Shown here one piece after another: positions 1 through 11,554 of a stretch of DNA of 64,000 nt (position 1 is its first letter; each line of letters starts with the position of its first letter). The stretch covers positions 124,001 to 188,000 of the forward strand of contig BQMF02000068.1 of the NCBI GenBank assembly GCA_027922465.2, read 5' to 3'. The stretch comes from Turritopsis dohrnii. Taxonomy: Eukaryota; Cnidaria; Hydrozoa; Anthoathecata; Oceaniidae. Below the pieces are notes generated by a model. That model saw only the letters and a list, made by a program, of their open reading frames with translations. It did not search any database and was not told where the DNA came from. Both the position numbers and the translations under genes were made by a program.

Positions 1-3000
1 GCTTTTGTATCATGGTGGATGAGCTGTTATTCTACTTTAAAAGTGAGACTGATACCAAGGAAACAGGCTATATGATTTTATCGGAATATTCACTTGTCGC
101 AAAAGATAAAGAATTTATATTTCATTTGGACCATACAGACAAAAGTAAAGACAGCTATATTGTATGTGTTGAATTTGTTTTTTAAAGAAACTTTAGCCAG
201 GTACATGCAGATGAAAGTGCCTGAAGCTTGTAGTTATGTTAGAGTAGATATTTTCTTGCATTGCCTTTCAAGAGCACTGACAATCAATTGGGTAATGGTA
301 TTCTATTTACGTAGCCAATCAACAGCAAGTACTAGCTATAGTAAACCAATCAAGAGTTTCAAGCTAGTTTCATAGTCTATTAACAGTTCTTACAAGTGCA
401 GTGACCAGTCTAAATTCAGCTTTGTTTTCCATACCTTTCTGAATCCTTTCTAGTTTCAAGCTGATCACAAGAACGAATATGACATGTGGGTTAAAAACAT
501 TTCTGATCTTCAGACGAAAAAGGATTCACAAGAGCTTGGAATCGTTAATGAAGCTAGTCTGCAGTTGGAAGGTAATTGATCTGTGAATCTGTGCATCTGG
601 AAAGTAAAGAAAGTTTCAGAAATGTTTTTTTGAATTTATGTATAAGCTGTTTCAAAAATTTTAAAATTCCTTAGATTCTTCATGGGAAAGTTTTTTCGCA
701 TGAATGTAGTATGATACAGGGCAATGTTTATGTAACCAAAATACAGTAAACAAATGTTCATCAAAATCCTAATACACGAACCAAATGCTATTGCGGCATA
801 TTTTCATGTGAGTGTGGTGTAAGAAAGCAGTTTTTATTCATCTCATTGTTTTGGTATGGTTTGAATTATGTATGTTTCACAAGTTCACAAGTAACAAGTA
901 CACTTTCCCTGTGTCTTTAATACGATGACACTATTTCATGTTCATAGATAGTCAGTACCTTTCTTGTATTAGAGATCTATAATGATGTTGCTGATGGAAC
1001 GCCTTCTGAGGAACCTGCACTTATAGTAGAAGGTTGTTTAGTAACTCCTTCTTTTTTTTGATATTTTTTTTCTATTTTTTTATCAATGTTTGCATCTATT
1101 TCGTTCTCGGATTTACTTTAGACATATATGATGATGTTACCGACACTTCACCGTCTCCAAGACAAAACTTAAGCTGTATGATATGATGTTTTTTCATTGT
1201 TTCTTGTCAACTGTGTGATCTGTGCCTGTTTGCTAATGAAATATTAATTATTTGTTAGTACCAGCAGCTCCTCCAACACCAGTCGATGAAAAAGGATCGG
1301 GTTTTCCTTCAAGACCAAGTAAGCTTTGGGAATTTAATATGAATCAATTGTAACAGCAAAACGTCACATAATATGTTACGCCTGGTTCACACCTGGCGAT
1401 TACTACGATTAAACTTCAGTGTAATCGTCATAATCGTCGCAAGTGTTAAATGTGAACACTTTTGTGATCGTCAAGAATGAATGAAGTATCAAAAATTACT
1501 GATTTAAAAAATTCAGAGTGTTCATGCCTGGCGATTGGCGATTAGTTTCTTTTTTAATCGTCGTAATCGCCAGGTCTGAACCAGGCTTTATCGCAACTTT
1601 TCATGGAAGATTTTGTTTGTTTGTTGTTGTTTATTTTGTTTGTTTGTTGTTGTTTATTTTGTTTGCTAGTTATTTTGTAATAATGTAGTAATATCGCAAT
1701 GACGTTTGTCTTCTCCAACTTTGTAAAATGGAAACCCTTGGAAGCACTTGTTATTTCGACGTTTGTGTTGTACCCAGTGGGCAAAATCGCCAAAAAATCA
1801 CTGTGATGGAGAGCATTTTTATTGAAGTAATGTGTATATATATCTATAGAAGTAAACGTCTTGGGCAGTGGTTTTTTAAAAAATTTTGCACACTACTGGG
1901 CATAGATAGTGGTCGTATGCTAATTTGAAGTCGACAGTCTTTCGTGACATCTTTTAATAGGTAGTGAAACTTTTCTTAAGTTTCAACCATGTTTGTGGTT
2001 AGGCTGTCTGGTTGTATGTTTGACCTCACGAAAATTTGTCTTCATTGAATTCAGTGTCAGCACTGATCTTCTATTTTTAATACAGGCGGTTTCGATGAAC
2101 CCCTCCCACCACCCTTTATTCCGGCAAGAAATGAGTCACCGATGTCATCCAGTCCCGTCCGAACACCAGTTGTGCCAGGTAAAAGTTTTCATACATATGC
2201 TTGATTTCCACTTCTAGTCTGTTATGACGCAAAATAATAATAATAATAACAATAATAACAACAACAAAAAAACTTAGAAATTTTGATCATCGTTTTTTTG
2301 ACACTCTAAATTAACATAATGTTCCCCAAAACTTTCTTCTGAGTGCCCTAGTGAAAGTGCCAGTAAAGTCTAAACAGTCCTATTCGTTTGGTGTAACAGA
2401 TGTTATCTCGTGTGAATGTTGTAGAAATGACTCTAATGCGGGTATTAAACGAACGAGAGACACTTGATATAATTAAGGGGTGTAACATTCATCTGTATCC
2501 ATATTCATGTTACCAATAGACCTTTTAGAACAGCTCTTCTTGTTACGCTAATATATTATACATTATATCAACTGTATGCCTTGGTAATGCATGCAATAAT
2601 AGTCACATTGTAAGCAAGCAGGAATGGACATTGTTTTTTTTTGTTAGCTACTTTTCATCATGATCAAAGTTAAGACTCAATGAACTACATTATAGTTTAA
2701 CAAAAAAATTACGAACAACAGAGATTAACAAAAATGCACTTTCAAATCAAATTTCTTTGTAGGACCAAATTTCTTATTTGAAAATCTTAACCTGTTTTTC
2801 TTTTTTCCCTTTAGCTCGGCAACCATCTACTACGTTTTCAATACAAAACATCTTTGTCAGTGTTTACAATTGCCAAGGCGACGATAAGGATGATTTGAGC
2901 TTCAAGCGTGGTGAGATACTGTATAAACTGCACGAAGAGGACATGAACTGGTGGATTTGTTATCTTAACGGCAAAGTTGGTCTGGTGCCTAGTAATTATC

Positions 3001-3032
3001 TGACTGGAGCTTTTGAAACATTGCCAGCTTAA
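1..3032 (+). CDS. SKAP-like PH-SH3 adaptor protein, 3' part (7 exons)
   Basis: Exons I can place: <1-161, 454-571, 973-1032, 1122-1175, 1259-1318, 2086-2178, 2815-3032. The first junction is phase 0 and the next five are all phase 1, which supports one reading frame. Exons 1-2 encode the second half of a PH domain (LLFYFKSETDTK, then FQADHKNEYDMWVKNI with the conserved helix Trp). Exons 3 and 4 each carry an acidic tyrosine motif (EIYNDV, DIYDDV). Exons 5 and 6 are proline-rich. The last exon is a full SH3 domain (DDLSFKRGEIL, NWWICYLNGKVGLVPSNYL). PH, then YxDV sites, then SH3 is the order in SKAP1/SKAP2, cytosolic adaptors that link Src-family kinases to integrin and actin signalling. By that analogy the tyrosines are likely phosphorylation sites. 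The start of the protein lies left of the window. Another PH-SH3 adaptor is possible, so no symbol is given. Confidence 0.8.
1380..1586. mobile_element. short TIR element, GCCTGGTTC family, copy 1
   Basis: The termini are inverted repeats: GCCTGGTTCACACCTGGCGA at the left and, as reverse complement, GCCTGGTTCAGACCTGGCGA at the right, followed by more shared ATTACGACGATTA-type sequence. The interior repeats the phrase TAATCGTCGTAATCG in both orientations, so the strand could fold into one long hairpin. No coding capacity. It sits in the intron before the proline-rich exon of the SKAP-like gene. A second copy is at 5677-6140 and a decayed end is at 16582-16632. Confidence 0.75.
1779..1855. repeat. 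dispersed hairpin repeat, CACTGYGATGGAGAGCATTT family
   Basis: A short sequence reading roughly AATCACTGTGATGGAGAGCA followed by TTTTATTGAAG and CTATAGAAGT. Related stretches occur at 8570-8640, 15965-16036 and 54715-54795. The 15965-16036 copy shows both arms of an inverted repeat around CTATAGAAAT, so the family is probably a small hairpin MITE. Confidence 0.45.
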
Positions 3033-4017
3033 GATTTTGACAACATTTTCGTGAAAGATTGAATTTTTAGTTTTTAATGTAGGTTATGGGAAAAAAAAAA
3101 ACAAAACAAAATTAAGTCACTTGCCAATAATAGACTAATAATATTAAGTTACAAAGTAACGAAATCAGTGGAACAATGAATCGCATTAAAACGAGGTTAG
3201 ATATGAAACTCAAGTCACAGTTCAGTGTTTAAACTGAAATTCGGGAAAGGTCTATTCTATAGTTTAATATGCTCTCCATAAATCGATTTTTCTCCAGGAT
3301 CTTGGCATGTTTAAGTTTCGGAGAGTGACGTTAGTCGTTTCATGTAATTTCAAACGGATAGCCGTAGGGTTACACCTGTTCAATATTGAAGATTTACATC
3401 CAATGATAGTTTCATTCATATCGTTTCATTTTTAAGGTAATTTCTTTGGTGTTTGAATCATAATATGTATATATATGACATTAATTTTATATTTTTGTAT
3501 TTTCCTTTTCAAATTTTCTTGTAAGTAATATTTTTTGGAATAGATTATTTTTCTGTTAATTCATGAGTTGTCAGAAAAAGGTTCTCCAATGGATATGATG
3601 GAGCAGATTAATTAACTGATTGATACCGAGGTTGAATACGTTGTGGGCTCAATACAATTGGAGCATGTCTGTTACAGTACTGACTCAGCGTTTTTCGACG
3701 TTTTTGACCCTTTTTTGCTGAGTCAGCAAAATTTCAAACTCAAATATCTCACGATCTAGCCATGGAAACCTTATAAACTATACCTCTAATCGATAGTACT
3801 CTTCTAGACGCGCATGATTAAGGTGATTTTTTTAAGTTTTTTCAAAATGCTGACGTCATCATAAAATGTTGCATTTTGAAAGACGTTTCGTCCAATTCTG
3901 GGAACTAAGTCGACCAAATTAAACAAATGACCCCACTTTGGATATCTACTCTTCAAGCCCTATCTGATGGTACAAACAGTTTTGGCTTAATAAGAACTTC
4001 GAAAATCGACTTTCTAA
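3033..4017. other. 3' flank of the SKAP-like gene, no gene seen
   Basis: AT-rich 3' untranslated and intergenic sequence. No convincing exon, RNA gene or repeat boundary. A clear AATAAA signal close to the stop codon is not evident. Confidence 0.5.
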
Positions 4018-4025
4018 GGGCAATG

Positions 4026-5124
4026 TGTTACACCAGTAAATGTCGCAATCAACAGTAAATATCGCAAATTCAACAGTAAATGTCGCAAACCGAAAAAATC
4101 ATGTTCGTTCTCTAACGTTAAAATCAACAGTTAATGTCGCACAGAAATTTATAATCAACAATAAATGTCGCATTTTTTATCGCTTCAAAATTTCTCTCTA
4201 TGATTGTTTCGATAAGAGAGCACTAACTTAAGTACCAGTTGATTACAAACAAAGAATGAGCTACCTGCAACTTCAAAACACATTCTGCATGTATGCAAAA
4301 CATTACACACAGAGCTTGAAGAAATCGTCAGAAAGTGGTATTTATAATAGCTATTTTGAGATTACAGTGAAGTTGAGTTTTTTAGTTTGTATATGAAGAA
4401 AAACTTTTCAATAACCCCTTTCCTATTTTCATCATTTCCCTTACTTTAAGGGCAGGAAGTTTCGCGAGAATGGAAAATCGCGAAATTTCGCGAATTTAAC
4501 TTTCGCGAATAACAATTTTAGAACAAATTTTACTGATAAAACTTTCGCGAATTTTCCAAAAACATTACTTTCGGGGGAAAAAACTTTCGCGAATGACAAT
4601 GACTGAAGAAATTTTTTTTGAATTATTTTAAAAATTCTTAAAATTCTTAAAACTCTCTTGCAAAAAACTATCGAAATGTAAATAAAAATAAAGTAAAGTT
4701 TGTCTTAGTTCATTTTAGAGCGTTTGTATCTCAGGACATCCCTAAAAATGAACTAAAACCACTCCGTTCTTGGATTCCTTGTTATTGGAGAATTTTTTGT
4801 TGTTGAAAAAACTTTCGCGATTTTTTGAAAAACTTGACTTTTCGCGAAAAAAACTTTCGCGAATTTCGATTTTACTTTCTTACCTGGCAGAAACTTTCGC
4901 GAAACAAGGCAAAAATCGCGAAAATCGCGAAAGTTTCTGCCCGCGAAAGTTTCTGCCCTTAAAGTAGTTATCTGGCTAATGATATTTGTTTTAGAAAATT
5001 TTTGTTTTCAAGTTGGAACAGTTGTTGCAACGAATGGTGACATTAATCATTGATAAGTGGATGTGGTAAAGTGTTTTCTACCTTTGCGACATATGCTGTT
5101 GATTGCGACATTTACTGGCGTAAC
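4026..5124. mobile_element. hAT-like non-autonomous element with nested MITE
   Basis: The left end reads TTACACCAGTAAATGTCGCA and the right end is its inverse (TGCGACATTTACTGGCGTAA), each followed inward by a further ATCAACAG-type repeat. The sequence GGCAATG flanks both ends (4019-4025 and 5125-5131), a 7-8 bp target-site duplication as expected for hAT elements. The left subterminal part has several degenerate CAACAGTAAATGTCGCA units (4040-4170). A separate TIR element has inserted inside it (4444-4964). No transposase reading frame survives. Confidence 0.65.
4444..4964. mobile_element. MITE with TA duplication, CTTTAAGGGCAG termini, CTTTCGCGA-rich
   Basis: Ends are CTTTAAGGGCAG and CTGCCCTTAAAG, directly flanked by TA on both sides (4442-4443 and 4965-4966), as for Tc1/mariner-type elements. 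The interior is packed with CTTTCGCGAA/TTCGCGAAAG in both orientations, more than ten copies, so the motif may be a transposase-binding repeat. It lies inside the hAT-like element and therefore inserted later. Confidence 0.75.
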
Positions 5125-5131
5125 GGCAATG

Positions 5132-5672
5132 GACTCTACCCAATTCAAGACCCTATAAAAAAGTTTCCCCAGATTATCCAGCTGGTTTTGAAGTTCCAAG
5201 GGATCATATAATGAGAAAATAAAACAAAAACCCATAAACACCAATTGTATGGGTACAATACAAATACCCCATTTCGCCACCCGGACTATTACCCAAATTA
5301 GACAAATGTTTATAATACTGTCTGTTCCATTACATTCTTTTTAAAAACAATCTACATCGGCAATTTTCTCTTCCACCTATCGTCCCTCTACTGAGTGACG
5401 GCGATACTTCAAAATCTTGTCGGCCTCGTTTCCAATGCGGTTATTGTAATAAGGAACACATGTTTTGTTGGTGTTAAACCAAGTTCAACCTTAAACAAAA
5501 GCAAGAGAGCCTGCGTTCGAGGTTGGCAACAAGTTTCGATAACTTTGAGCGGAAAACGAAGACCTGGAAAAGTTTGTTATACAAAGAATTCATTTTAGCA
5601 TTACGTTGTAGCGCAGCTTTTATCCAAATATTTAGTAAATCTGGAAAAAATAATACCAATCTGAAACTGATT
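5132..5672. other. intergenic, no gene seen
   Basis: AT-rich sequence between two mobile elements. The longest open frames (about 60-77 codons) have no recognisable content. Confidence 0.4.
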
Positions 5673-5676
5673 TAAA

Positions 5677-6140
5677 GCCTGGTTCAGACCTGACGATTAG
5701 GACGATTAAAAAATAAATTCATCGTCGCAATCGCCAATAGCCAGGTCTGAACACTCTCAAGTATTGCATAAGTAATTAGTAATCAATCAGTAATTTTTGA
5801 TATTTCATCGTCGTAATCGTCAGGCGTTTACGGCGCGATGGTGACCATTACAAAAGTGTTCACATTAGACGATTACGACGATTACACTAAATTTCGTCGT
5901 AGTCGCTCTATTGTATGTAAAACTCCGTTGAATTTTATGTCAATTCCATTGTTTTAAGATCGTGAAGGCACGTGCTTCAAATTTTACAAAGAAGTTCAAA
6001 CTTAACAAGGGAAAGAAGTATCGTGTGTTTAAAACAATTTTGAAACTAGTATTTTGACATACTTGAGAGTGCTCAGACCTGGCGATTACGACGATTGATG
6101 TTTTTTTTTCTTCGTCGTTATCGTTAGGTGTGAACCAGGC
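5677..6140. mobile_element. short TIR element, GCCTGGTTC family, copy 2
   Basis: The left end GCCTGGTTCAGACCTGACGA matches the inverse of the right end, TTAGGTGTGAACCAGGC. With the adjoining A/T included in the TIR, both ends are flanked by TAA (5673-5675 and 6142-6144), a PIF/Harbinger-like TWA duplication. The interior holds several ATTACGACGATTA repeats in both orientations and no reading frame. Confidence 0.75.
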
Positions 6141-7276
6141 TTAATGGTTGCGTGAAGTTCCGATAAAAGGCCTATAAATCCTGCATGAATAAAGGGTTTT
6201 GTTAAAATTATTTAATTTTGATAGGAAGAAAAAAACATTTGCCCCACAAAACTAAATTTGTGAAATACAGTGGCCATTGAAAAGTGACAATGTTTACGAA
6301 AAATAAGGACATTTACCTGCATGAATAAAATCTGCGCATGCCCGCAACAAGCGGTCGTGCTCTGTACATTGTCCATTTCATTTGAAATTCCGATTATCCA
6401 TTAGAGTGAATACTGATTCATAAAATTAAATAGGGAATGGAATTACTTACAGATGAATGAGTTAGCCGAAAGATAAATATAGTTACTTCTCCTAGATTCA
6501 AGGTACAATATCAAAACAACATGATTTTTTTAACGAATGACAAAAACTTGACTGTTATTTACGTTTAATATTATAAGTAAGAAATGAACGAAAAGATAAT
6601 GAGAGAAGACCTTAATGGAAGGAGGTAAAAATTGTTCCTCGTCGTTTTTTTTTTATTTTTTTTAAGATTTGGTTCCCGTTGCGAGTAAACGTGAGTTAAT
6701 ATTTGTAAACTAATTTTACAGTAGCCCACGTTGACCTTCCCTGACTAGCATACTTATAAATTTATATCACAAAAACGCCGACTCGAATGAACTTAATTAT
6801 GGAAATACCTCAAAACCACTTTATTTTAAAACTTTCGAGTATTTTTTAGAGGTAGCCTGATATCGTAAATAAATTTCAATTAAAAGTCGCTCTCGAAAAT
6901 CTTCCGCAAAAATTCATGTTTTAGAACACCTATATGTAGTAGATCAGTTTCATCGTCCAGGTGCATTGTAGATGTGGATGTGAAAATTTAACGAAATCAA
7001 AACAATTCATAATTGAACTTACAAAAAATTAACTCACTCTCTCAGTTTTCATGTGGCGGAAACTTTGTTATTTTGATCGGAGATAACAAGACAAAACGAT
7101 TTTCCACTAGCGTTTTTGTTTTGTTTTTGCATACGCGACAATTTCGGAGGCAAAATATAAACAAACTCATGCGCAGTTACATAAAGTTTCGAACGAAACT
7201 TTGATTCGAAAAAAGGAGTAAGATCTGATCTTTTTTTTGTCTGCTTTCACTAAAAATGTGGCTGAAAAAGCTTGTC
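6141..7276. other. intergenic, no gene seen
   Basis: AT-rich sequence with poly-T runs near 6640. I see no exon, RNA gene or bounded repeat. Confidence 0.4.
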
Positions 7277-7380
7277 AATACCGTGTTTTCTCGAATAAAA
7301 GCCGCGGCTTCTATTTATTTTCGGAGAGAAATTTTGCGGCTTCTAATCGAGGGCGGCTTCTATCCGAGGGCGGATTCTAT

Positions 7381-7596
7381 TTATCTGATCGTGAGATTAT
7401 AAAGAAATCGTTTGAAACGTGCGGAATTTCAACAAGTGATGTCAACAAAATCCATTGCTCGAAAGAAGGTCAACTGACTGAGGAGGCCCGAGTCTTGTTG
7501 GGAGCATCAGATGGGAACGTTGAATTTATAGGAATTCCCACCCTTGATGATGGTGATGTAAACTTAGCAGTAGCAATATTTAAAAGATGTAACTGA
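7381..7596 (+). pseudogene. pogo/Tigger-like transposase C-terminal fragment
   Basis: About 70 codons, beginning DREIIKKSFETCGIS and ending at a stop at 7594-7596. The phrase KKSFETCGIS followed by a short acidic stretch is typical of the segment after the DDE domain in pogo/Tigger transposases. The DDE catalytic core and the DNA-binding domain are missing. It sits inside a TIR element with TA flanks, which fits the same superfamily. The assignment rests on this short motif only. Confidence 0.5.
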
Positions 7597-7795
7597 TTTA
7601 CTGATATATTGATTGAAGAAGGTGGAATAGAAATATAATTTTAAAAAACAAATTGTTATTCCATGTTATCCCATGTTATTCCATGTTATCCAAAAGTATA
7701 TGTAGCTTCCTACTTTCTGTCTTTCTACTCTGTCTCTCTACTCTACAGCAAAGAGCAAATGAACCTGAATAAATGCAAATATAAAAGTTCTTAGA

Positions 7796-7820
7796 TAGGT
7801 AGGCAGGTAGGTAGGTAGTC
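7796..7820. repeat. AGGT/AGGC tetranucleotide microsatellite
   Basis: Short run of TAGGTAGGCAGGTAGG-type units inside the pogo-like element. Confidence 0.7.
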
Positions 7821-8021
7821 TTTTCGGTTTGGCTGGAAAAACCTTCGTGGAGTTTGCCATCTTTAAAATATTAAACAAACACAATTATTATATTGATTGA
7901 AGAAGGTGGAATAGAAATATTAGTTTAAAAAGCAAATTGTTATTCCATGTTATTCCATTGTTATCCAAAAGTATATGCAGCTTCTAATCGAGGGTGGCTT
8001 CTATTCGGAAAATACGATATT

Positions 8022-10530
8022 CACAAAATTACAATTTTACATACATAATTCGAATTAATGGGCAGTTATTTATTATTTTCCAACACGAAATCATCAAAGA
8101 TATCTCAATGTAAACAGACCTTCACGAGCAAAACTATATTACTATATTTTGTATTGTTGATGTAAGAATATAATGTAATTTAACAAACTCCACAAGACTT
8201 GTGACGAGAGTTCTGGCATGATTAACCTTTTGACCAAATTTCCGTTTGATGAAGATTATAATATATAAACCAACGTCCTATCTCATTTTCTTTGATCACA
8301 GATTTAATACTTTGATGTTTAGCCAATCAAAGTTTCGATAGTGATGAAAAGCAATCTGATAACGAAAACGAGGCAAAACATAAAAAACAAAACATAGTCC
8401 GACGTAAACAGAAACACAAATAAAATAACAACTAATAATTAGCAACACTGCCAGGTAGCAACTGCTGAAATCGATAAAATAACCCAGGTAATAACCCAGG
8501 GACTGATACAAGGTAACTCGTATCAGTCTCAATGTCAGTTGAACCTGATGTTCAAGAAATGTTTAAATAAAATCTTTATGGAAACAGTTTGTATATTTCT
8601 ACAGAAATACACTCCTCCGCAGTGGGATTTCAACAAATTGGCTGGGAAAGTACATCATGTATAACAAACATTTGCACCCGGGATAAACCGGAGAAAAGTT
8701 CTCCAATTTCGACAAAATCTTAAGTAACTCTTAAAAATGGACATCAGTCTCAATGTCAGTTGAGCCTGACGTGCTGGTTTATGCTATGCTATGATTTTAT
8801 TTATGATAATTCTGCATATGTGTCATTAAAAAAGAAAAACAATTACATTATTTTACGCCTTCCTATACGTCGTGTATGTTTTTGAGAAATCGATAAAATT
8901 GGGAGTCCAAGAAATTCTGGGTAATAACTAGATACCGGGTGCAGCAATAACATCTTGAAAACGAGGCAGGGTAGGACAGTTTCGCAATAGTACCGTATCT
9001 GATTTGAAAAGGTTGTTTACAGATTATCCACAAACTAGTTGTCGGTGTGCAGCCATTTACACAAAGTTTTATTTTTGTCCGGGATGATGGTTAACTTGAA
9101 TGACTGCTTACTCTGAGATGTCGTTGATGTCAAAAATGTTTTGGTCAGAAATGATCTAAATGCAATAAACAACCTTTCCTGAACTGGAATTATTTCAGAT
9201 GTTTTTCATTCAAGATTTGATGTTTTCATGTTGGCACTCATCGAAGAGCTTAAGGAACATAAATTCAAGGGCGTATATCCACGGGCGTATATAAGTGAAA
9301 ATAAATAAGGGCGCGTCAATTGCACAGCATAAAAGCTTATTACATTCACGGTGAAACTACCACATCTTCATAATTGCCAAAACGATTTATGAGAACGTGT
9401 GTTTTTTTCAAACTACAACTGTACCTTCAGCCTTCAAATTCATATTTAAAACGATTCCCTATACAGTTCTTCATTATTTATTCATACATATTTTTCGCGA
9501 AGAACAATTCCTATATGATATTTTCCAGCCTCTCTTAAAGTAAATTTTGCATACATATCATTCAAGTAATAAAATTTGAATTAAGTTGTCTGATTGTAAA
9601 AGAAGAAAGACAAAAGAATGGGTTCTTTTTGCTCACGCAAGCCTTTTGTGGCGCGAAAACCTTTATAGTAGGTAATACAGGACGTTGACGATAATAATGA
9701 TGTGATCATGTTGTTTAAATGGAAGAATGAGGAATTTTTCAAAATTTGCTTCTCTAAGCCAAACAGAAATAGCATAGATTTGACCGCAAACTTTTACGGA
9801 TTGCTTACAAACCAATAGTAAACTCAAAAATTCTGTGAAATAAAGTGAGCATGAATATATCTGATGGTGCTTTTACAATTAATACACAAAACAGATATTG
9901 TACATTTTCGCTTCCTTCGTGAAGTAATCATCTGGGAGTATTTTAGACTTACACGCGAGCACTTGAGAAAATAATTGCCGTCGTTGCATCTCTGAAAATT
10001 AGCATGAAACGTCCAGGCTAAACCAATCACAGCCTAATAGATAATCAAGCTCTGACTATCAATTTCAAATGTTCAAGAAAGAATTTTGGAACAAGTTTTC
10101 AAATAACTTTTACATACTTGTCAATAATTCAATTTGACTGGTGTGTTTAGAATTTTTCGTTAAATTTGTTGCTAAGCATTAATCGATAATTCATTTATAT
10201 GTCCCATCTTGGAAACCTTTTAGTACATTTTGGTTGTTTAATTAAAGTATGAAGATAAAAGTCTAGGACATTCTAATCACTATATAAAGTGCACAACCTA
10301 GTGTAACCACCTAGTGTAACAATTTTAAGAAATGTGCTGTAGCTATGCAAAGTGTTGCATTATTTCAAAAGTTCATAATTGTTAATTTATCTGAGATCCT
10401 TGTGGTACTGTTGTTTAACGTTTTCGAGAAAATTTACTAGTGTTGGTTATAAACTTGTTACTCATAAAAATAAAACGTGTACCCAAAGTTTTTGCAACAT
10501 GATTTTTAAAATGACTTTAGAATGCTGGAA
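8022..10530. other. 2.5-kb intergenic stretch, no gene seen
   Basis: AT-rich. Open frames up to about 78 codons show no recognisable domain. The phrase ATCAGTCTCAATGTCAGTTG recurs at 8521 and 8743, a small local duplication. The CACTGYGATG-type repeat has a relic at 8570-8640. Confidence 0.4.
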
Positions 10531-10539
10531 AAATGTCTT

Positions 10540-10745
10540 TAAAATACATGTGTTTCTCCTCCTCCTCTTACTACTATAAAGATTTTATGCAACTTTTACA
10601 TGAAATTGTAGCCAAATTTGGCCGAAAACTCGAGAGTTCACACCAATTTTCATAAATATGTGCACACGAAGCAATTGAAAGTTGCTGATTTCGAAGTTGA
10701 TAGTCATTTTTCAGATTGGACTAAAATGGGAAAAGATTTTTAAGT
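10540..10745 (-). repeat. relic of the 126-bp-unit repeat family (copy at 60.5-61.6 kb)
   Basis: Read on the minus strand this gives GAAATCAGCAACTTTCAATT, then ATGAAAATTGGTGTGAAC, and ends in AGTAGTAAGAGGAGGAGG. The same order (AAATCAGCACCTTTCAATTG, ATGAAAATTGGTCAAC, AGTAGTAGGAGGAGGAGG) closes the long copy at 61415-61590. Confidence 0.55.
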
Positions 10746-10815
10746 TTTATGAAAGTTTCGCCCAACCAAAATCATCATGCTTTTTAAGAATTAATCTCAA
10801 GAGTAGATATTAATT

Positions 10816-10909
10816 CAACCTCGAACCCAGGGTCTCTTGCCTTTTCGATATACGGATGGCGGCAAATCCGTATATCGAAAAGGCAAGAGACCCTGAGTTT
10901 GAGGTTGGA
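10816..10909. mobile_element. near-perfect foldback element, copy 1
   Basis: Forty-base inverted arms (AACCTCGAACCCAGGGTCTC... with GAGACCCTGAGTTTGAGGTT) surround a tiny loop near GGCGGC. The arms read through TTGCCTTTTCGATATACGGA. The flanks GATATTAATT (10806-10815 and 10910-10919) form an exact 10-bp duplication. A related copy is at 56855-56940. Confidence 0.8.
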
Positions 10910-11064
10910 TATTAATTGCGACACGGCCTGAAGTCATCAAGCCATGGCAGTTTCTTTTTTTAATTTTTGCAATTTACAAGGATGGCAATAAATCCCTTAG
11001 CTGTGACCCCTAACTCGTGTGTGTTGATACAGGATTTACACAGAAGTCAGCTGATGAGAATATA

Positions 11065-11237
11065 CAGAAAACTCTCTGTAATTCGAACATCAAAAAGACC
11101 GAATAATTCGTTCGATTTATGGAAGGTTTGAATAAAGAGGTTCAACTACAAGGGAATGATATATAAAGGGACATTGAAATTAGTTTATATTAGAAAGAGT
11201 TCGAATTGTGAAGGTTCGAATTATAGAAATTCGACTG
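11065..11237. mobile_element. Tc1/mariner-type MITE, CTCTCTGTAATTCGAAC family, copy 1
   Basis: Left end CAGAAAACTCTCTGTAATTC and right end GAATTATAGAAATTCGACTG are inverted repeats flanked by TA. The interior repeats GTTCGAATTRTRRAAG in both orientations. No coding capacity. Confidence 0.65.
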
Positions 11238-11322
11238 TATTTGTAAACAAAAGAATGAATTAAAATGAGAACCTTGGTGGCTGTGTTCACTTTAATTTCT
11301 ATTTTTTTTTTTTCTTTTTTAG

Positions 11323-11362
11323 GTTATCTCTCCAGGTACCGAAATCGTCAATCTTGATGCAG
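11323..11362 (+). other. possible small upstream exon of the 13338-15513 gene
   Basis: A strong poly-pyrimidine tract ending TTTTTTAG precedes 40 bases bounded by a GT donor (GCAG|GTGTAA). One reading frame would join in phase to the exon at 13338. The peptide is too short to recognise, so this is only a candidate. Confidence 0.25.
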
Positions 11363-11554
11363 GTGTAATATCATTTTGTCCATTATAAATTCCTATAAAA
11401 AAAACAAATACTTTATTAAAGATTGAATGTTATGCAGATTCGTTTTCTTCTGAAGCACGCATTTGAGAAGAAGTCTTTTCTGCTGCCAGTAGAAAACCTT
11501 AAACTTTAATTTTTTTGTGAGCCTTGCACATCAGATCCTATCAGGTACTATGTT

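Larger units (their letters stand above)
7281..8017. mobile_element. Tc1/mariner-type (pogo-like) deletion derivative
   Basis: The left terminus CCGTGTTTTCTCGAATAAAA is inverted at the right (TTCTATTCGGAAAATACGA), each next to a TA dinucleotide. Subterminal GCGGCTTCTAATCGAGGGYG repeats occur at both ends in opposite orientation. Inside is a 65-bp direct repeat (near 7600-7680 and 7890-7955, ATTGATTGAAGAAGGTGGAA) and a short piece of coding sequence (7381-7596) resembling the tail of a pogo/Tigger transposase. Confidence 0.7.

Noticed and set aside
94..375. 93-codon frame at the left edge
   Set aside because: Different frame from the PH-domain exon and runs through its splice donor at 162.
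9581..10030. Minus-strand frames of 64 and 68 codons
   Set aside because: No motif, no splice context, AT-rich composition.
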